A stretch of DNA of 64,000 bases from NCBI GenBank assembly GCA_002049455.2, contig KV918768.1, forward strand, positions 124,001 to 188,000. The letters run 5' to 3'. Position numbers and translations under genes: made by a program. Source of the DNA: Porphyra umbilicalis. Taxonomy: Eukaryota; Rhodophyta; Bangiophyceae; Bangiales; Bangiaceae. The notes under the pieces were generated by a model. The model searched no databases. It was not told the origin of the DNA and saw only the letters and a program-made list of their open reading frames with translations. Shown piece by piece: positions 54,145-64,000 of the stretch (position 1 is its first letter; every line of letters begins with the position of its first letter).

Positions 54145-54948
54145 TCAAGCGGCGGCCATCACCCCCTCTGTGCCCCCCTCCCCACCGTCACCCCGCAGCG
54201 TAACGATGCCGACGCCCAGCCGCGCCAACCACAAGTCGTCAAACGCGTTGAGGCGCCAGGAGCGCTCGGCCACCCCCCCCACGTCAAAGCCGCCCGCCGC
54301 CACCATGTCGAGCGTCTCGCGGCACAGGCGGCAACCGTCAAAAAGAATGCGCCACAGCCACTCCCACCGCGCCTGGCGGGCGGCTATCGCCGGCTGCTTG
54401 GCCGCCAGGTGTTCGACGAGCAACACCCGCCCGCCGGGCGCCAACAGCCGCCGCGCTTCGGCGACTGCGGCGGGCACGTCGGGCACGGAGCAGAGGACGA
54501 GGAAGAGGACGACCGTGTCAAACGACGCGTCGGCGAAGGGCAGCGCCGGCAGGGCAGCATCGACTACCTCGACGCCCGCCGCCAAGCGGCGGTCCCTCAA
54601 CCCGTCAACGCGGGCGTGGAGGCGCGCCCGCATGTGGGGGTTGGGCTCAACGAGGACCAGGCGGGTGTAGGGGGCGGGGGGTGCGCCGCCAAGTCCGCAG
54701 CCACCCGCCGTCGTAGCGGCCGTGGCCGCCTTGTCGCCGTCGCCGGCGTCGCCAGAGGCGGCGGCGGCCTCGGCGGCGAGCGCGGCGTAGTGGCCCAGGT
54801 TCTCCCCCGTGCCGGCGCCCACCTCCACTACCCGCCCTGAGGCAGAGCGGAGGAGCTCCCGGCGGACGGCCCCGAGCACGGCGGCCTCGGACTCGACCGA
54901 CAGGGCGTCATGCGTGGCCGCAAAGAGGCGGGAGACGAGGGCGCCCAT
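54145..54948 (-). CDS. SAM-dependent methyltransferase (class I)
   Basis: Predicted 267 residues from the ATG at 54946-54948 (MGALVSRLFAATHDALS). Class I motifs appear in order: motif I VVEVGAGTGENLGHY (about residues 40-54), the acidic end of strand 2 in LVLVEPNPHMRARL, motif II/III region ALPALPFADASFDTVVLFLV and the EARRLLAPGGRVLLVEH strand. The spacing and the PFADASFD / L-x-PGG-R signatures are those of the Methyltransf_11 (UbiE/METTL7-like) group; substrate unknown. The C-terminal W-x-x-L-W-R-I-L-F-D-G-C-R-L-C-R-E-T segment resembles METTL7-type proteins. An Ala/Asp/Gly insert (~residues 62-85) lengthens the domain. The longer frame upstream is Pro/Ser/Leu-rich and is taken as leader because the family N-terminus begins at this ATG. 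Confidence 0.8.
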   Translation of the reverse strand: MGALVSRLFAATHDALSVESEAAVLGAVRRELLRSASGRVVEVGAGTGENLGHYAALAAEAAAASGDAGDGDKAATAATTAGGCGLGGAPPAPYTRLVLVEPNPHMRARLHARVDGLRDRRLAAGVEVVDAALPALPFADASFDTVVLFLVLCSVPDVPAAVAEARRLLAPGGRVLLVEHLAAKQPAIAARQARWEWLWRILFDGCRLCRETLDMVAAGGFDVGGVAERSWRLNAFDDLWLARLGVGIVTLRGDGGEGGTEGVMAAA

Positions 54949-57900
54949 CGTGGGATGACGGAAGGTGGGGAATGGCAGGGGGGGTGAAAGGGACGAGGAC
55001 CACAGAGGAGGAAAAAGGGAGAAGAGAAGTTGGAGGAAGCAGAACGGAGGAGACAAGAAGGAGAAACAAGAGGGAGACAAGACAAGAGGGAGGCGGCAAT
55101 GGAGGAGTAACTCGCCGGCAACGCAGCGCAGGGAATTTATGGAGCGAGGGCAACGCGGGGGACCGCCAAGGTATAGAGGACGAGGGGGCAGGGGCACAAA
55201 GCAACAAGGGCCCCGACACAGCGGCCGAGTGTCGTCGCCAACGCAGTGCGCCGGTACGTCGGCGGCGAGCAAACGGGCAGGGCGGTCGCACGATGCACGG
55301 AAGCGGGGGCCACGTCGACGCCGCTGGCCGGCCACGCCGTGGCCAGCACCGACGCGAGACGCACGGTGCCAACGCACCCGCGTCTCCCCGTCGGGATCCC
55401 TCGGGGGAGGCACGCAGATGGCACCAACCAGGAGCTTCGCCGTATCGTGCCACGACTCATTTCCGTGTTGACACCCGGGTATCAGGGTCGGCCACCGCAC
55501 GCGCGGCGATGGCAGCGGGGCCCCGGCGGGCACGGCCGGCCGCCCGCAACGCTGTCCTCTGCGGGGGGCGAGTCGTGCGGTGGCGCCGCTCCATCGACCG
55601 CCGTATTGGTTGTGGCACCCCACCGCGGCTGCCGGCCGCCGGCCGATAGTCGCAGGTCGTCGTGCCCACCATGGCCTGGGCCGGCGACGGACGCTGACGC
55701 GGCCGCCGCCGCTTCAAGCCGCTGGAGCGGGTGCGCTTACCGGCGGCGGCGGCGGCCGGCGAGGCCCGGGCGTCGGACAGAGGGGATCGCATCCACTCAG
55801 CGGCGTGGGGGCCACCAGAAAAGCCGCCGAAACCAAACGAGACGATCAAGACACTGTCGGGGACGGGGGCGGGGGGCGGAGGGCATGTGTCTGCCGCGCC
55901 GCCAGCAAAGGCCAAGCCGCAGTCGGCCGCTCGTGCGGCCGCCCGTCTGGGTGCCCTACGGGAAAAATTTCCTGGATATCCAGCTACTTTCAAAAGCGCC
56001 GATCTGACACTCACAGGAGAAATATTTCCGTCTGTAGGCTCCAAGTTGACCCGCCGTATTCCGGTCGCGGGGGCCCTCCCGTCGTCAAGGATCCAGGAAA
56101 AAAGCTCGATCTGATGGCACTTTGGTTGGCTCACAATGCTCCTCACTTCACTGTAAGCATACACCTGATTGGTTCTCTGTGTCCTATGACACTGTTGCTT
56201 ATAGTAGTTGATTTGAATGGTATTTATTAGTGCTGCCACGTGAACCTACAGTCAAGTGCAATCAAGCAAGTGGAAATTAACATGAGCCGGTGAAGCGAGC
56301 GGCACGAACGCCCCGAGCCCCCGCCCGCTTCCCCCCCCTGCAAAGAAAAGGCAAGGCACAAGAAGAGCAGACAGATGTAGACAGAAAAAGTACAGGAACA
56401 TACGGTAAACACCATAGCACAGAATAAGGTGCAGAAACAGAGCCAAGAGCAGAGCGGCGTGTACAGGTCAGTGGCCAGTTCAGACAAAACAACCCAGCAT
56501 TCGGACACTCCCCACTTACTCACCTTTCCAACGGAGAGGGATCTGGGTGGTCGTGAAGCGGGTGGTCGTGACGGCGGCGTCCAAATGGGCCAATCCGACG
56601 GGAGAGGTTGCGGGGGCGGCGTCCGGCTGTACCCCGATAGTGCGGACGCGGCGCAGCGAGAGATGCCCCCGTCCCCTGTCTCCATCCCCTCTCCTCTTCC
56701 ACCTCCCTCGTACTCCTCCCGCGCCTCTCTCCCGTCCCCCCCTCCCGTCCCCCCGAACATATCCAGCTCAAAGGTTGGCATAAAAAAAATCACAGCAAGA
56801 CGTCTCACATGCGTCCACATACCTTCACATAGGGCACGCTCCAAGGAAGCAAGGGGGGGGGGATACGTGCCTGGGACAACGGCAAGGACGGGAACAACAG
56901 GTGTGCGCGAGGGGGGGAGGGGACGACCAAGATCCGTTGCAACGCCGCCGAAGCAGCCGATCTGGTTAAACGACGGGGGGGCGGGCGGCACACATCAGGA
57001 ATGGGCGTCTGGGGGGGGGAAAGCTGCCCAATCGCCGGCGATCTGGGCCACACACTGCGGCGCGGAAGATCGCCTCACGTGCAGCGCGCGTCGGGCGACA
57101 GACCGCCCGAGATCCTGGATTTTCTGACCCGCTGCAATTGTGGGGGCTCGCTCAGGTGGCTTGGAATGATGCTTGCTGTTTGGCCCGCTCCTGCGAGCCG
57201 CTGGATCAGTCGAACGGCCTCTGTTTCCGACCGAAATGGACTTCAAGGCCACCGGATCTGGCTTTTTCCGGGATCCCGGGGCCAAAAAAGCTGGATATCC
57301 AGCAAACTTTTCCCGTAGGGGTGGCGCCGCCGCCTTGGCGCTCTGACCGTATCACGCCGCGCCGCGGCGGCCGCCAACCCGCGGGCCGAGGCGCCCTCGC
57401 CGCAGCGGCAGGCGCGCCGGCCAAAGGGCACGCGGTGGGGACGCTGCTGCGCGCCTACGCGCCGCCGAGAGACGGCCGCCCAACCCGAAGCACGGGGACG
57501 GCAGCTGCTCGGTGTGGGCGCAGAGACGCGTGGTCTGACGGCGCCGCGGCGCCACGCACGACGCCGTCGTGCCCGTCGGTGCCGCCGCTCGCCCCGTGGC
57601 GCGCCACAGCCGTTGACGGCAGCGTCTTCCCGGGAGCGGCGGCACGCGCCCGAGGCGGCTGGCGCCCCACCCCGCCGCTGTACAAGCCGCGGAGGCGGTA
57701 GGGGCGTGCCGCCCCCCCCGTCCCACACAGGCCGGCGGCCGCCCGCGGCTCCGCGGTCGCGGTCGGGCGGCGGCGGCGCCTCGGGGCGGCTGCTGCCGGC
57801 GTGGCCGCCGCCGCCGCCTGCGTCGCGCGCGTGCGAGGGGGCGGGCGACCCCCCCCGGCAGTGCCCCCCGCAACAACGGACGGCCGCGCGCCCGACACCA

Positions 57901-57979
57901 CCAGCCACGGCGGGGTGGCGGGTGCCGCGTCGAGTGGCGCCGACCGTGGCGTGTGCTCGGCGGCAGCGGTGGAAGCGCT
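54949..57979. other. Intergenic, no firm gene; one inverted repeat
   Basis: The first ~180 bases form a purine-rich plus strand (pyrimidine-rich leader of the methyltransferase gene). GCCCTACGGGAAAAATTTCC-TGGATATCCAGC near 55952 recurs inverted near 57325-57285, so 55950-57325 may be bounded by element ends. ORFs (55731-56114 plus, 56227-56991 minus, 57243-57908 minus) have no recognised motif. Confidence 0.3.
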
Positions 57980-58894
57980 GTGGTGCTTATCGTGTGTTCA
58001 CGCGCAAACGCGTTTTTCTTGTAAAAAGCTCATAAACCCCCCCGGTAAGGCCCTCCGCAAGGGCGTCGATTTGTGGAAGAACTGTGGAAGAACTGTGGGA
58101 AAGGCCGCAAGAGTTGGTGGCTTACATTTTCCCTGGCCTTTAGGATAGGGTGCTCTCAAAGTGTAGTGATGCACACATATACTTAGATCACGGGACTTGC
58201 TCTCCGTTTCAGAGGAGGCAGTCTGCATTCGTGTCCTCAGGGATCTGAGAGTGTGTCAGCGTTGGAAGGGTCGCAATGACGCTAAAAGCGAATAGAGTTA
58301 AGTGGCTGAGAAGGACTGTCCTGCCACAGGGGTCACAGGGCGCCTGCCCCCCTGCCCCCCCCGACCGCCCCGAGTTGCGCGCGGCGACCGCGCGCGGCGA
58401 CTTCCGGGGTTCGACCCGCCCACGATGACCCGCGGGTGATCGTGCCTGCGCGCCAGCTTCTGTAGCGGCGGCTCGTCAGCATTTTCTGACGCCATCGAGC
58501 GGCGCCGTTGGAGGCGCCCCGTCGCGCAGCGGACGATCCCACCCGCCCGCCCTTGCGCCGTGTCGGCCGCCCCGCCCGCCGTGCGCAGGTGCGCTGCGCG
58601 GCGGAGTGACGGCCCCTCTGGTGGGCGTCGCGCGACGCCGGCGGGCCGCCGCCGCTGCCGTGGCGGCGGCGGCACCCCTTTCCCCGCCCCGCGCGCTCCC
58701 CGCCACGGCCACGTGGCTGTACGTGCCCCCGTGCGCGCTCGCGGCCATGGGGCGGGCCGGCGTGCCCCGTGTCGATGCGTCGCCGAGCGCGCCACCGCCC
58801 TGAAGGCCACAGGGTATTGCACGCACGTGCCTGGAACTACAGGGTGACCTAGGGTTGCTCAGAATGCCAGGGGCGTCGTTAAGGGCGTCACCAG

Positions 58895-60205
58895 TAGGGG
58901 TGTCCAACTGGTTGATTGAAATCGTTTCAAATCGGTTGATTGGCCCAAAAATGGCGATCGGCTTAAAGCCGGTACCGTGAGACGAAAATCGGCAGTTCCG
59001 ATTTGGTATTTCAATGCATGTAAATCCGAAAGGATCCTTCAATTGTGCGTGTGCAATGGATCAGCTCCAACATCTATAGCCGTTTTTCCTCAAACAGTTC
59101 AAAAGACTGGCGGTCTCACACTCACCAGTCCAAACGTCTGGCAGTCTGGACTCGTCGCCTGCTGTCGTTCTGGCCGCTTTCCCGCGCTGACGTCGCGCCG
59201 GTCCTCTCGGGAGTGATCCACTCCACGAGCCCCGCCGGCCATGGTCACCCCACATCTCACTACCACCGCCCACGCGGACACCACCTCATCCCCTGATCCT
59301 CCGTCGACCTCAGTGGTTGCTTTCTTGTCTCCGGTATGCCCCCCGCTGCCAGCACATGCCGGTACCGCCCCACCGGTCTCTGATGGGGCAGTTGTCCAGA
59401 CCAGCGACACTCGCTCCCAACGACCTTCGCGTCGTACGGCATGCACTCAAACATCTTGTACAGACCTGGCAAGAGGGCACATTGAGGAGGGAGTGAAGGA
59501 AAAACAGGAAAAAGACCAGAAGAAGACAGGTACATGTCGAGTGCAGGCGGGCGCATCATATTAGAAAAACGAACAGATAATGAACGCAGTGCACGCTGTT
59601 ATACCCTGACACCCGTCTCCCGTAGACAGACAGGCACCCAACAGAAGAAAGGAGCCGGACAGCCAAAGCCGAGTCCCGCAAGTAACATCCTCCCAGAGAG
59701 CGTACCAGAACCGCGGTGCGGTGCTCAAGCAATGCGAAAAGGAAACCAGGCGCTCGGTGGCCACGATTGTTGCCGTAAGAAAGCAACCCGATGGCACGTC
59801 GACGACAAGGGCATGGATGATGGCGAAAAAAAATAAGTGGTGCTGCATGTATCCCCACAGAGAGGTGACCGACGCGGTATTGTCGCACGAAAGACGCGGG
59901 GGATCGTCGGGGAGGAACGTCGGGGAGGGAGGGGATGGGGGAGGGAGAGAGAAAGGAGGTCGGGTACGGGGAGAGTGCATGGCGCTTGAGCAGATGTGAG
60001 TGCAGGCCTGGACGGGGCCTCTAACAGACCCGAGAGCGCAGGTCAACCCCACACTTGCCTCTCGACACCGCGGGAGCACCCTGTGAACACCTAAGTGCAG
60101 GCGTGCGGGCGGGGGCATCGTGAACGAAATCGGTTGAAAACCGATGATTGCTTTGTAAAACTCGAATCGATCGGTTCCGCTCGGCCATCCGATTGGACAC
60201 CCCTA
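58895..60205. mobile_element. Second hAT-type element, 1311 bp, perfect 8-bp TSD
   Basis: Ends TAGGGGTGTCCAA and TTGGACACCCCTA, a classic hAT terminal sequence, flanked by GTCACCAG (58887-58894 and 60206-60213). The intact MITE at 39688 reads GGGCGTCACCAGGGCGTC at this point, the empty site. Subterminal ATCGGTTGATT-type words repeat in both orientations. Internal ORFs up to 185 codons show no hAT transposase motif, so it is non-autonomous or carries unrelated filler. Confidence 0.9.
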
Positions 60206-60338
60206 GTCACCAGGGCGTCATTTGGGCGTCGCGCGCCCCTAACGCCCCAACTCAAAAGGGCGTCAGCAAGGCGTCGCGAAGAGAGAGTTTTCATGGGGGT
60301 CTTCATGATTCAGCAGGTGGCGGCTGTGACCTTGGTTA

Positions 60339-61526
60339 GAGCAAGCCCAGCGGTGCGCACCAACACCATAATATGGTGGTTCATCCTGGATTCGTGGCGT
60401 GATGTGAATGGCTCCGCTGTACTATGGTGCAGCCAATAATCGTTGTGCTCCAGCGGTGCGCGCACCATATGTACAGCCGTTCTCCCCAAAATCCTGCACT
60501 CCAACTGTGGCAAGAGAGTTCCAAATCGGCCTCTACGACCCCGCAGAGGCCGATTTGGAACTCTTTCGCAACAGTTGGAGTGCGGGATTTTTGGGAGAAC
60601 GGCTGTAACTCGGAATGTTGTGCTGGAATCTTCGCATCTATTGTACACCTTCCATCCAATTGTATCATTTCCATCCGTCCACTGGCCTGCTTCTACACCA
60701 TGCAGGAGGCCTTAATGGTGTGCCACCGCACTTTACAGGCCCGAGCAGTGCGTCCCCCTCAGCGACGCTGGTCGAGGCTGCCCCCGGACGCCGGCTCGGA
60801 GCTCGCCGCAGGTGGCGCGCGCGCCGCAAAACGAATGCGATTGCGCCGCTGTAGCGCGGTCGCTGTTCGGCCGCCCCTAACGGTAGAATCATGGAGCACG
60901 AGGGGGGCCGTGTCAGTGAAGGCGAGCAACTCAGGAGGAGACTACCCCAAATCACGCCTCGGGTCGACCACCTTCTTGACAGTTGGCTTCATGGCGGACG
61001 ATGGCTATGAGAGCTCGCCGCACGTTGACGAGGCGGGACAGTGGCACTTTGTGGGGCTGCGACGGTGTCGTCGGCGTCCTTCTGCGCGGACACGGAGTCT
61101 ACGAGGACACGATGAGTTGAAAAGCACAATTTTCAACCATGCCGCTGCCATGACCTGCTCTGTCGACCTGTGCAGGCCTGCTGGACTATCAAAGTGGCAG
61201 TCAAAGATGATGTGGCAGTGAGGAATTTGGACACTTGGCAAGCGGAGAGCGCTTGGCGCGGGATTGCGAGCGTCGTGGCACGCAATCATGCACAATGGTT
61301 GGTCACATTCCAATGGTTTGACTCTTTCCGAACCGGGGTTTCCCCCAGACGCTGCACCAAACATTGGGATGGTGCACCAAACCACCGGATTATGGTGTCG
61401 GATCGACACCATCCCAACACTTGGTGCGGATCGTGCCCTATAAATCGGACCGCTGGGCACCCTTCCGCACCATAATTTGGTGCTGCACTATAGTTTGGTG
61501 CAGGATCCGCACCGCTGGGCTTGCTC
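60339..61526 (+). mobile_element. Harbinger-type MITE, copy 2, 1188 bp with TTA TSD
   Basis: Terminal inverted repeats GAGCAAGCCCAGCGGTGCG, flanked by TTA on both sides (60336-60338, 61527-61529). The undisturbed MITE at 39688-40069 reads CACCTTGGTTGGGGACAGG at the insertion point. A 3-bp TTA duplication is the PIF/Harbinger signature. It contains a 132-bp palindromic TA element. A 265-codon ORF spans part of it but has no transposase motif. Confidence 0.88.
60474..60605. mobile_element. Palindromic TA element (family B), 132 bp, nested
   Basis: Same ends (CAGCCGTTCTCC / GGAGAACGGCTG with minor changes) and hairpin centre as 25375-25505, flanked by TA (60472-60473, 60606-60607). Harbinger-type MITE copy 1 lacks it at the equivalent place (around 18843-18860). 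Confidence 0.88.
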
Positions 61527-61730
61527 TTAGGGACAGGCACCCAGTCTTGACACAGAAAATGACACATGAGTGCATAGTATGGGTGCCACTTTAACCACCT
61601 TGTGAATACTGAGGGTGCTACTTGGGGCGTCGTAAGGGCGTTTTGGCTACCTAATGGGGCGTCAGTAAGGCATCTTATCCGTCGCGCGCCCTTGACGCCC
61701 CCGAAATAGGGGCGTCGTGTGCAACCCTAG

Positions 61731-62017
61731 TATCCATTCTACTGCCCGCCTCATTTGAGACTCTTAGGCTCATTTGAGCCTACTTTTGATGCCTCTCTGT
61801 GACCATGTTCCGGCCTCGGCTGCTCTTTCTACGAATAGATCTGGACTCAGCGCAGTCTACTTACCTATGGGCCAACTCGGCGGCTGTGTACGATGAAAAC
61901 CTCGGAGGGGGTGCCCCAGACACCCCAAAAAGGCCGCGTTTCCAGGCCATATGAGAGGGAGCCTCATTTGAGCCTCATCTGAGACTCATTCAAGCCTCGG
62001 GAGCAGTAGAATGGACA
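61731..62017. mobile_element. 287-bp element at the exact edge of the hAT MITE
   Basis: Ends TATCCATTCTACTGC and GCAGTAGAATGGACA. It is flanked by CTAG on both sides (61727-61730, 62018-62021). Without it the sequence reads GCAACCCTAGGGTGACC, exactly the hAT end plus its target duplication. A TA duplication within CTAG is equally possible. GAGCCTCATTTGAGCCT-type words inside are repeated in both orientations. Confidence 0.85.
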
Positions 62018-62714
62018 CTAGGGTGACCTAGAAGCTGGTACAGAGAAGATCTCCAGCTGTCAAGAGCGACACGGAGCCAATCGCCATGACGTGTAAGGGT
62101 CTCCATCATCCAATCGTCAATCAATATCGACCGCATCATCGCATGTGTGGCTGTTGTTGGCCAGCTGCACGGGCTGCTTACTGTGGGGAGATTGTCAATG
62201 CTTACGGCGTAAGCGACATTGTCGTTTTGTAGCTCGGCCCCCTCCGTAAGATGCGGACGTCGGAACTTTTCGTGAAGCGCAGGCAAGCGGCGTCCGGACT
62301 GAGGGAAGGCTATGGCCGTGCTCAGCGCCCCGAGATAGTTTGAATGACGTACTATTGACAAACCGGACGACGCGCACTTCCGCTGCGCAAATTAATGTGG
62401 GCAAAATTGCCGTTTCCGGCCCCATGCAGGCCGGTCCGCAAGATTTTTTCGGAGCTTTTTACGAGAAAAACGCGTTTGCGCGTGAACACACGATAAGCAC
62501 CACTGCGAAGGGATGAGGCAGTTCCATCGATTCACATTCGTGCACGCCGATTCACATCCGGGCTTGGCGCCAGCTGGAGCATGACCAGATTTTTGGCGGG
62601 CGTTGAATCACGGGATCAGGCGATCCTGTGATAAGTCGAGCTGGGGCGCGGCCGGCCTGCGCCCGTCCCTTTCCCGCCCCCCATCCCCCGCCCCTCCCCC
62701 GCCCAACCTTAAAA
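62018..62714. other. Right part of the large element and intergenic DNA
   Basis: Up to 62503 it is the terminal segment shared with 26917-27356. From there to 62714 is a short spacer before the DDE transposase pseudogene, with a C-run stretch; no inverted terminal repeat of that transposon was identified. Confidence 0.5.
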
Positions 62715-64000
62715 ATGAAGACTGCGCCGGTAGTGGCCCTCGTGGAGGACGTCAAGGGCCAGTTCAACCATGTGGCGGAGGCGTTGGCACACGTGGCGGA
62801 GCAGCTGAAGCAGTCGTACGCGTCGATGCGAATGGCGTACTACCGGTCGCGCCGCGGGCGTGCGCTAGCGCACGGGGCGATGAATCTGACCCCCCAGAAG
62901 CAGACCATTCTCGTGTCCGTCACGCAGGCGTTCAGCTTGAACAGCGTGGCGCTCAGAGTACTGCAGATACGGGATCTCATCAAGCGCAAGTGGAACGTCC
63001 CGGTGTCCCACCAAAGGGTCACCTGCTTCGTCCGGCGGCACCGCTGAGAGCTCTCCAAGAGATTCTGCAAAGCCATTGCCGACAAGCGGAAGGGGCAGCA
63101 GGTTTTTGATGGGGTGGTGGACTTCTGCAATGAGATGAAGGCCTTCTTCTCGCACTACCACTTCCCTGACTTTGCCGAGTTCAACTACGACGAGACCAGA
63201 GTCGTACAGCGGGGCGGCAAGATGTCTCTGCTCCGCGTGGAGGCGTCCGACAAGAAGGGAGCCAACGTGAAGTCCACTCGTCACTGTACGGTCGTGTCGC
63301 TCCTTACCTTTGTAAGCGCGGACGGGGGGGTGCTGATGAGTGTGTACATCCTCCAGGGGCGGTTTGGCGACGGGGAGGAGGCCCCCGTCAACTGCACAAT
63401 AAAACGGGCGGAGGCCACGACACGGGGGACGTGGCGTTGCTTCTATTGCTGGAATGACACCTGCTACCTGGCCGCGGCTGCGATTGAGGCGGTTCTGACA
63501 AAGGTAGCTGAGAAGTCAAGCACCCGCAACCATGGGATGCACGCCGTACTCTTTGGCGACCAGCTGGCCGCCCACCGCCACGCGGACATCCTCGAGTACG
63601 CCATGACGCTCAAGCTCTTCCTCTTCTCCCTTTCCCCCAACACCTCCCACATCACCCAGCCGCTCGAAGAGGCCCCCTTCGGTTCGCTGCAGGCGGGCAA
63701 GACGGGCCGCAACGAGGTGGCCGTGATGATTGCCTTGCTGACGAATACAAGCTCGCGAGTCACCCTCCTGCTCGCTGCCTACGCGGCGGAGCGCTAAGCG
63801 TTCACCCGGTCGGTCGTCCAGGGGTCCTTTTGGCGGCGGGGGCTGTGGCCGTTTAACGCCGACTTGATGAAAGTCAACGTGCGCGCCAACCTCGGGATGG
63901 TCGATACAGGGGAGACGGCGGTGGAGGCGACCGTAGCGCTGTGTTGCAGGTCATCCAAGACGCCCAAGAGCGTGTCGACATTTCCAGAGCGGGGGCGCAA
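62715..64000 (+). pseudogene. pogo/jerky-type (Tc1/mariner superfamily) DDE transposase, two nonsense codons, runs off right edge
   Basis: One frame from the ATG at 62715-62717 encodes an N-terminal DNA-binding part (MNLTPQKQTILVSVTQAFSL..., WNVPVSHQRVTCFVRRH), then the DDE nuclease: FNYDETRV (first Asp, codon at 63189), VLFGDQLAAHRH (second Asp, 63558) and TSHITQPLEEAPFGSLQAGK, the diagnostic H-x-T-Q-P-L motif of DDE_1 pogo/jerky proteins, with Glu at the third acidic position where these often have Asp. The frame is broken by TGA at 63045-63047 and TAA at 63795-63797; readable text continues after both (SFWRRGLWPFNADLM) to the window edge. Upstream is a GC-rich spacer. It is the only candidate source type here for the TA-flanked miniature elements, though a direct relationship is unproven. 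Confidence 0.85.

Larger units (their letters stand above)
58850..61729 (+). mobile_element. hAT-type MITE (GGGCGTC family) split by further insertions
   Basis: Starts TAGGGTTGCTCAGAATGCC and ends GGCGTCGTGTGCAACCCTA. Its own sequence is in three pieces (58850-58894, 60214-60335, 61530-61729), co-linear with 39688-40069. The 8-bp duplication is GGGTGACC at 58842-58849 and, after a later insertion at the right border, at 62021-62028. Confidence 0.9.
57980..62503. mobile_element. Inverted-repeat transposon with at least five nested insertions
   Basis: The ends GTGGTGCTTATCGTGTGTTC (57980) and its inverse (to 62503) match over about 52 bp with one difference. Subtracting the insertions leaves ~1.35 kb without a transposase, so it is non-autonomous. 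Paralogous parts: 21996-23074 (left part) and 26917-27356 (right end). Long, well-kept inverted repeats recall Mutator-like elements, but no 9-bp duplication was found, so the superfamily is open. Confidence 0.8.

Noticed and set aside
56227..56991. 254-codon minus ORF with a hydrophobic stretch
   Set aside because: Hydrophobic Cys/Leu/Phe text arises from a pyrimidine-rich segment; no domain, and it overlaps an equally long plus ORF.

Overview
The window looks like nuclear DNA of a GC-rich, intron-poor eukaryote. The protein set (an Ala/Gly/Pro-rich alpha-carbonic anhydrase, a DOMON plus hedgehog/intein-type Hint protein, many long single-exon reading frames) and the density of transposons would fit a red alga of the Bangiales (Porphyra/Pyropia type). 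That assignment is inference from composition and gene content, not a database match. I saw no rRNA, tRNA, CRISPR or bacterial operon structure.

Layout. 1-673: amino-terminal half of a PIF/Harbinger transposase running off the left edge. 2.5-5.4 kb: two host genes on the minus strand, a small secreted cysteine-rich protein and a glycine-rich protein. 6.6-7.4 kb: an inverted-repeat element. 8509-13805: a complete but dead Ty1/copia LTR retrotransposon with 549-bp LTRs, lying next to a damaged F-box-like gene (14.2-16.6 kb). 17-31 kb: a transposon-dense stretch (Harbinger-type, hAT-type and TA-flanked miniature elements, several nested), holding a truncated DOMON-Hint gene (27.9-29.2 kb) and a few uncertain gene fragments. 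31.7-34.2 kb: low-complexity CCG/CGC DNA. 34-43.5 kb: mostly non-coding, with an hAT miniature element and a 628-bp TA element. 44.2-55 kb: the main host gene cluster, all on the minus strand: a two-finger C2H2 protein, a glutathione S-transferase-like protein, an alpha-carbonic anhydrase-like protein and a SAM-dependent methyltransferase. 58.0-62.5 kb: a large inverted-repeat element containing at least five nested insertions. 62.7-64.0 kb: a pogo/jerky-type DDE transposase pseudogene running off the right edge.

The host genes do not form an obvious pathway. The coherent story is mobile DNA. Several insertions keep their target-site duplications, and undisrupted copies of the same target sequences elsewhere in the window act as empty-site controls, so the order of insertion can be read directly. 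Two candidate source classes are present as transposase remnants: PIF/Harbinger for the TTA-flanked elements and Tc1/mariner-pogo for the TA-flanked elements. No hAT transposase was seen for the 8-bp-duplication elements.

Caution: at least three genes change reading frame at long G or C homopolymers. Either the assembly has homopolymer length errors or these genes are broken, so their predicted proteins should be treated as provisional.
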